A stretch of DNA of 6,623 nt, taken from an uncultured Granulicatella sp. Lineage in GTDB: Bacteria; Bacillota; Bacilli; Lactobacillales; Aerococcaceae. The translations under genes and the position numbers were made by a program. Below the pieces are notes generated by a model. It searched no databases. It was given only the letters and a program-made list of their open reading frames with translations, and was not told the origin of the DNA. Where the stretch lies: positions 1 to 6,623 of the forward strand of contig URWJ01000079.1 of NCBI GenBank assembly GCA_900551535.1, read 5' to 3'. This document shows positions 4,144 to 6,623 of the stretch, piece by piece (positions within the stretch are counted from its first letter, which is position 1; every line of letters starts with the position of its first letter).

Positions 4144-6552
4144 ATGAGTGATACACCTTATATTGTAGGGGAAGTATTAACGACTTTTTTCGAGAATCCG
4201 CAAAACTTCTATAAAGTCATGCTCGTTCGCGTTATCGAATCGGATTGCGTGGATGTGGATGATGAGATTGTTGTGACTGGGATTTTCGGACAAATTCATT
4301 CGGATATCTCCTATCGTTTTAATGGGAAGATTGTTTCTCATCCAAAATACGGGGAACAATTCCAAGCAGATAATTATCAACAGACGCAACCAACTGGTAA
4401 AAGAGGGCTCATTCAATATTTATCGAGTGCTCATTTTCCAGGAATTGGGGAGAAGACGGCTGAGAAGATTATCGAGAAGTTAGGCGAAGAGGCCATGGAG
4501 CGTATCTTAAACGACGAGACTGCGCTTGATGGGATTACAGGCCTCACTAAAAAGAAAAAAGAAATGATTCGAGAAGTCATTCAGCAAAACCAGGGTACCG
4601 AGAAGTTAATGTTTGAACTGACGAATCTTGGATTTACGCCTGCCATTGCGCAGAAAATTATAGGCATGTATAAAGATAAGGCTAGAGCTGTCTTAGACGA
4701 GGATCCATATGTTCTTCTTCAAAGAATTGAAGGACTTGGCTTTAGACGAATGGATAGTATTGCCCAGTCCATGGGAATTGATCCAGACGATACTTCAAGA
4801 CTTAAGGGCGCGCTCTTTGTAGTGACAAGAGATTTCTGTTATCAAACAGGTGATACTTACTTGATTGCGGAAGTGTTAATTACACAAGCGCAACGATTAC
4901 TCGAGTCATGCCAAAATTACTTAATCGAACCAGATAAACTAGTAGATGCTTTAAACGAATTAATTCGCGAAGGTGTTGTATTTTCTGATGAAAATCGTAT
5001 TGCGATTGCATCTTTATATTATGCAGAACTAGGTATTAGTAACGCACTTTCAAAACGAATTACCGCTTCTAAAGTGAACATCAGTAAAGAGAAAATTGAA
5101 GAAGCGATTCAACGGACTCAGGAGAAGTTTGAGATTCAATATGATGCGTCTCAAAAAGAGGCTATTTATCGTATTATGACTGAACCGCTCTTTGTATTAA
5201 CTGGTGGACCAGGGACTGGGAAGACAACGATTATCAATGCTGTCATTGACGTCTATGCGCAACTAAACGAGCTTGATAACGATAATGAGATTGAAGAGGC
5301 GATTGTTCTTGCAGCACCAACAGGCCGTGCAGCGAAACGGATGAATGAGTTGACAGGTTATCCTGCTTCTACGATTCACCGCCTGCTTGGGATTGCTATT
5401 GATAGTGTTGATGATAGTTTCGAAGACAAGGAAATTGATGGTGAATTCTTAATTATCGATGAGATGTCAATGGTGGATACGTGGCTCATGAACCGAGTGT
5501 TTAAAGCTGCACCAGAAGGGTTAAAAATTCTACTTGTCGGTGATAGCAATCAATTACCTTCTGTTGGACCAGGACAAGTCTTAACGGATTTACTGGAAAC
5601 CAATCAAGTACCAGCCATTGAACTGAAGCAAATTCACCGTCAGACGCAGCAGTCATCGATTGTCGAATTAGCTCATAGCATTAAAGATGGATTCTTGCCA
5701 CGAAACTTTATGGAGAAACAAATAGACCGTAGCTTCTTACCGTGTTCGACAGAACGATTGGTAACCATTATTGAGCAAGTCGTTGTAGCGGCACTTAAGA
5801 AAGGTTATACGAAGCGAGATATTCAAGTGCTGGCTCCGATGTATAAAGGGGATGCGGGTATTAACGCAATCAATCAAATGATGCAAGAAATCTTAAATCC
5901 TAAGATTGGAATTTCTGTGCGCGAAGTGGAATCCTTTGATAAAGTCTTCCGTGTAGGGGATAAAGTGCTTCAACTAGTGAATTTACCAGAAGAAAATGTC
6001 TTCAATGGTGATATTGGTGAAATCACAGCGATTCAATTTGCGAAAGAAAACGATGACCAAGTGGATAAAATTTTTGTTCTATTTGATCAAACGGAAGTCG
6101 AGTATCATAGAACTGATTGGCAACAATTGACGCTGGCGTATTGCTGCTCGATTCATAAGGCGCAAGGTTCTGAATTCAAGATGGTCATTTTACCAATGGT
6201 GAATCAGTACTCACGAATGTTGCAAAGAAATCTATTGTATACGGCAGTTACAAGAAGTCAGCAGTATCTCATCATGTGTGGGGAAGCAGGAGCGTTCCAA
6301 AAGAGTGCAACTACCATCCCTCCAAAACGAGCAACTTTCTTACAAGAGTTCTTAACGAATTTCGACATTGAAAAGACAGAAGAAATTCCAGCAATTAAAC
6401 AGAATAAAACGGAGTCGTCGCTTGATGATACGGTTCATTCAGACGAAGACAAAGAAATCCAATTAACCATCCAAGCAATTGAAGAAGGACTTATTTCTCC
6501 GATGATTGGAATGGACGATGTCACACCATACGATTTTATGACAAGAAGCTAG
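4144..6552 (+). CDS. recD2: ATP-dependent DNA helicase RecD2 (YrrC type, superfamily 1B)
   Basis: RecD2 is a 5'-3' DNA helicase that works without RecBC, in replication-fork maintenance and repair. The 802 residues agree with the Bacillus protein (about 800). The N-terminal region (1-85) is OB-like, followed by helix-hairpin-helix segments (about 95-215, with FPGIGEKTAEKI at 98-109 and IEGLGFRRMDSIA at 195-207). The helicase core has Walker A GGPGTGKTT (354-362), motif Ia APTGRAAKRM (391-400), Walker B IIDEMSM (437-443), motif III GDSNQLPSVGPGQ (466-478), motif IV QIHRQ (496-500), an SH3-like insert including NGDIG (621-625), and motifs V-VI SIHKAQGSEF (669-678) and LLYTAVTRS (697-705). All motifs are intact. 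The last 60 residues are acidic and poorly conserved. The ATG is supported by AAGGAG at 4131-4136, 7 nt upstream. The gene follows mnmA by 25 nt, so it is probably expressed from the mnmA promoter. The family is clear; length and the N-terminal extension rule out classical RecD. Confidence 0.96.
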   Translation: MSDTPYIVGEVLTTFFENPQNFYKVMLVRVIESDCVDVDDEIVVTGIFGQIHSDISYRFNGKIVSHPKYGEQFQADNYQQTQPTGKRGLIQYLSSAHFPGIGEKTAEKIIEKLGEEAMERILNDETALDGITGLTKKKKEMIREVIQQNQGTEKLMFELTNLGFTPAIAQKIIGMYKDKARAVLDEDPYVLLQRIEGLGFRRMDSIAQSMGIDPDDTSRLKGALFVVTRDFCYQTGDTYLIAEVLITQAQRLLESCQNYLIEPDKLVDALNELIREGVVFSDENRIAIASLYYAELGISNALSKRITASKVNISKEKIEEAIQRTQEKFEIQYDASQKEAIYRIMTEPLFVLTGGPGTGKTTIINAVIDVYAQLNELDNDNEIEEAIVLAAPTGRAAKRMNELTGYPASTIHRLLGIAIDSVDDSFEDKEIDGEFLIIDEMSMVDTWLMNRVFKAAPEGLKILLVGDSNQLPSVGPGQVLTDLLETNQVPAIELKQIHRQTQQSSIVELAHSIKDGFLPRNFMEKQIDRSFLPCSTERLVTIIEQVVVAALKKGYTKRDIQVLAPMYKGDAGINAINQMMQEILNPKIGISVREVESFDKVFRVGDKVLQLVNLPEENVFNGDIGEITAIQFAKENDDQVDKIFVLFDQTEVEYHRTDWQQLTLAYCCSIHKAQGSEFKMVILPMVNQYSRMLQRNLLYTAVTRSQQYLIMCGEAGAFQKSATTIPPKRATFLQEFLTNFDIEKTEEIPAIKQNKTESSLDDTVHSDEDKEIQLTIQAIEEGLISPMIGMDDVTPYDFMTRS

Positions 6553-6571
6553 TTTTCTAGCTTCTTTTTTT
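6543..6571 (+). terminator. Intrinsic terminator built into the end of recD2
   Basis: AAGAAGCTAG (6543-6552) pairs perfectly with CTAGCTTCTT (6557-6566) across a TTTT loop, and a T tract follows to 6571. The 5' arm consists of the last recD2 codons (AGA AGC) and the TAG stop itself. It should end the mnmA-recD2 transcript. The 52 bases after it, to the window end, hold no feature I can support. Confidence 0.88.
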
Positions 6572-6623
6572 CGTGTTTTTTCGGCCAGAATTAATTGCCA
6601 TCTGTCCATGATGTAGGGTAAAA

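Noticed and set aside
6591..6623. Minus-strand open tail ending in TAA (...YPTSWTDGN), perhaps the end of a convergent gene
   Set aside because: Only ten residues are visible and I recognise no family; it needs sequence beyond the window.

Overview
The window looks like chromosomal DNA of a low-GC Gram-positive bacterium, most likely of the order Lactobacillales. The evidence is AT-rich sequence with strong AGGAG-type ribosome binding sites and sigma-A-like promoters, a DUF1831 gene next to a cysteine desulfurase (a pairing I know from lactic acid bacteria), and a gene order resembling the Bacillus rarA-(cymR)-yrvO-mnmA-(TPR gene)-recD2 locus. A Carnobacteriaceae- or Aerococcaceae-type host is possible, but I cannot fix the genus from the sequence alone.

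Layout: (1) 1-796, minus strand, is the N-terminal two thirds of rarA, the clamp-loader-like AAA+ ATPase; its C-terminus lies beyond the left edge. (2) 797-938 is a divergent promoter region. (3) 939-2463, plus strand, holds a YrvO-like cysteine desulfurase and a DUF1831 protein, followed by a hairpin terminator that looks bidirectional. (4) 2540-2776, minus strand, is a small XRE/Cro-type regulator with a perfect consensus promoter. (5) 2777-2993 is a second divergent promoter region, with short repeats around the likely mnmA promoter. (6) 2994-6552, plus strand, holds mnmA and recD2, probably one transcript, ending in a terminator whose 5' arm is the end of recD2 itself.

How the genes work together: the cysteine desulfurase takes sulfur from cysteine as a persulfide and most plausibly passes it to MnmA, which makes 2-thiouridine at position 34 of the tRNAs for Lys, Glu and Gln. 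DUF1831 is of unknown function and linked to the desulfurase. RarA and RecD2 act on replication forks and recombination; their neighbourhood with tRNA thiolation is conserved but functionally unrelated.

Most of the window is housekeeping sequence and I see no clear new multi-gene system. The part that stands out is the insertion of a convergent, separately promoted XRE-type regulator plus a terminator between the desulfurase unit and mnmA. This splits what is a continuous sulfur-transfer gene cluster in Bacillus and puts the regulator divergent to mnmA.
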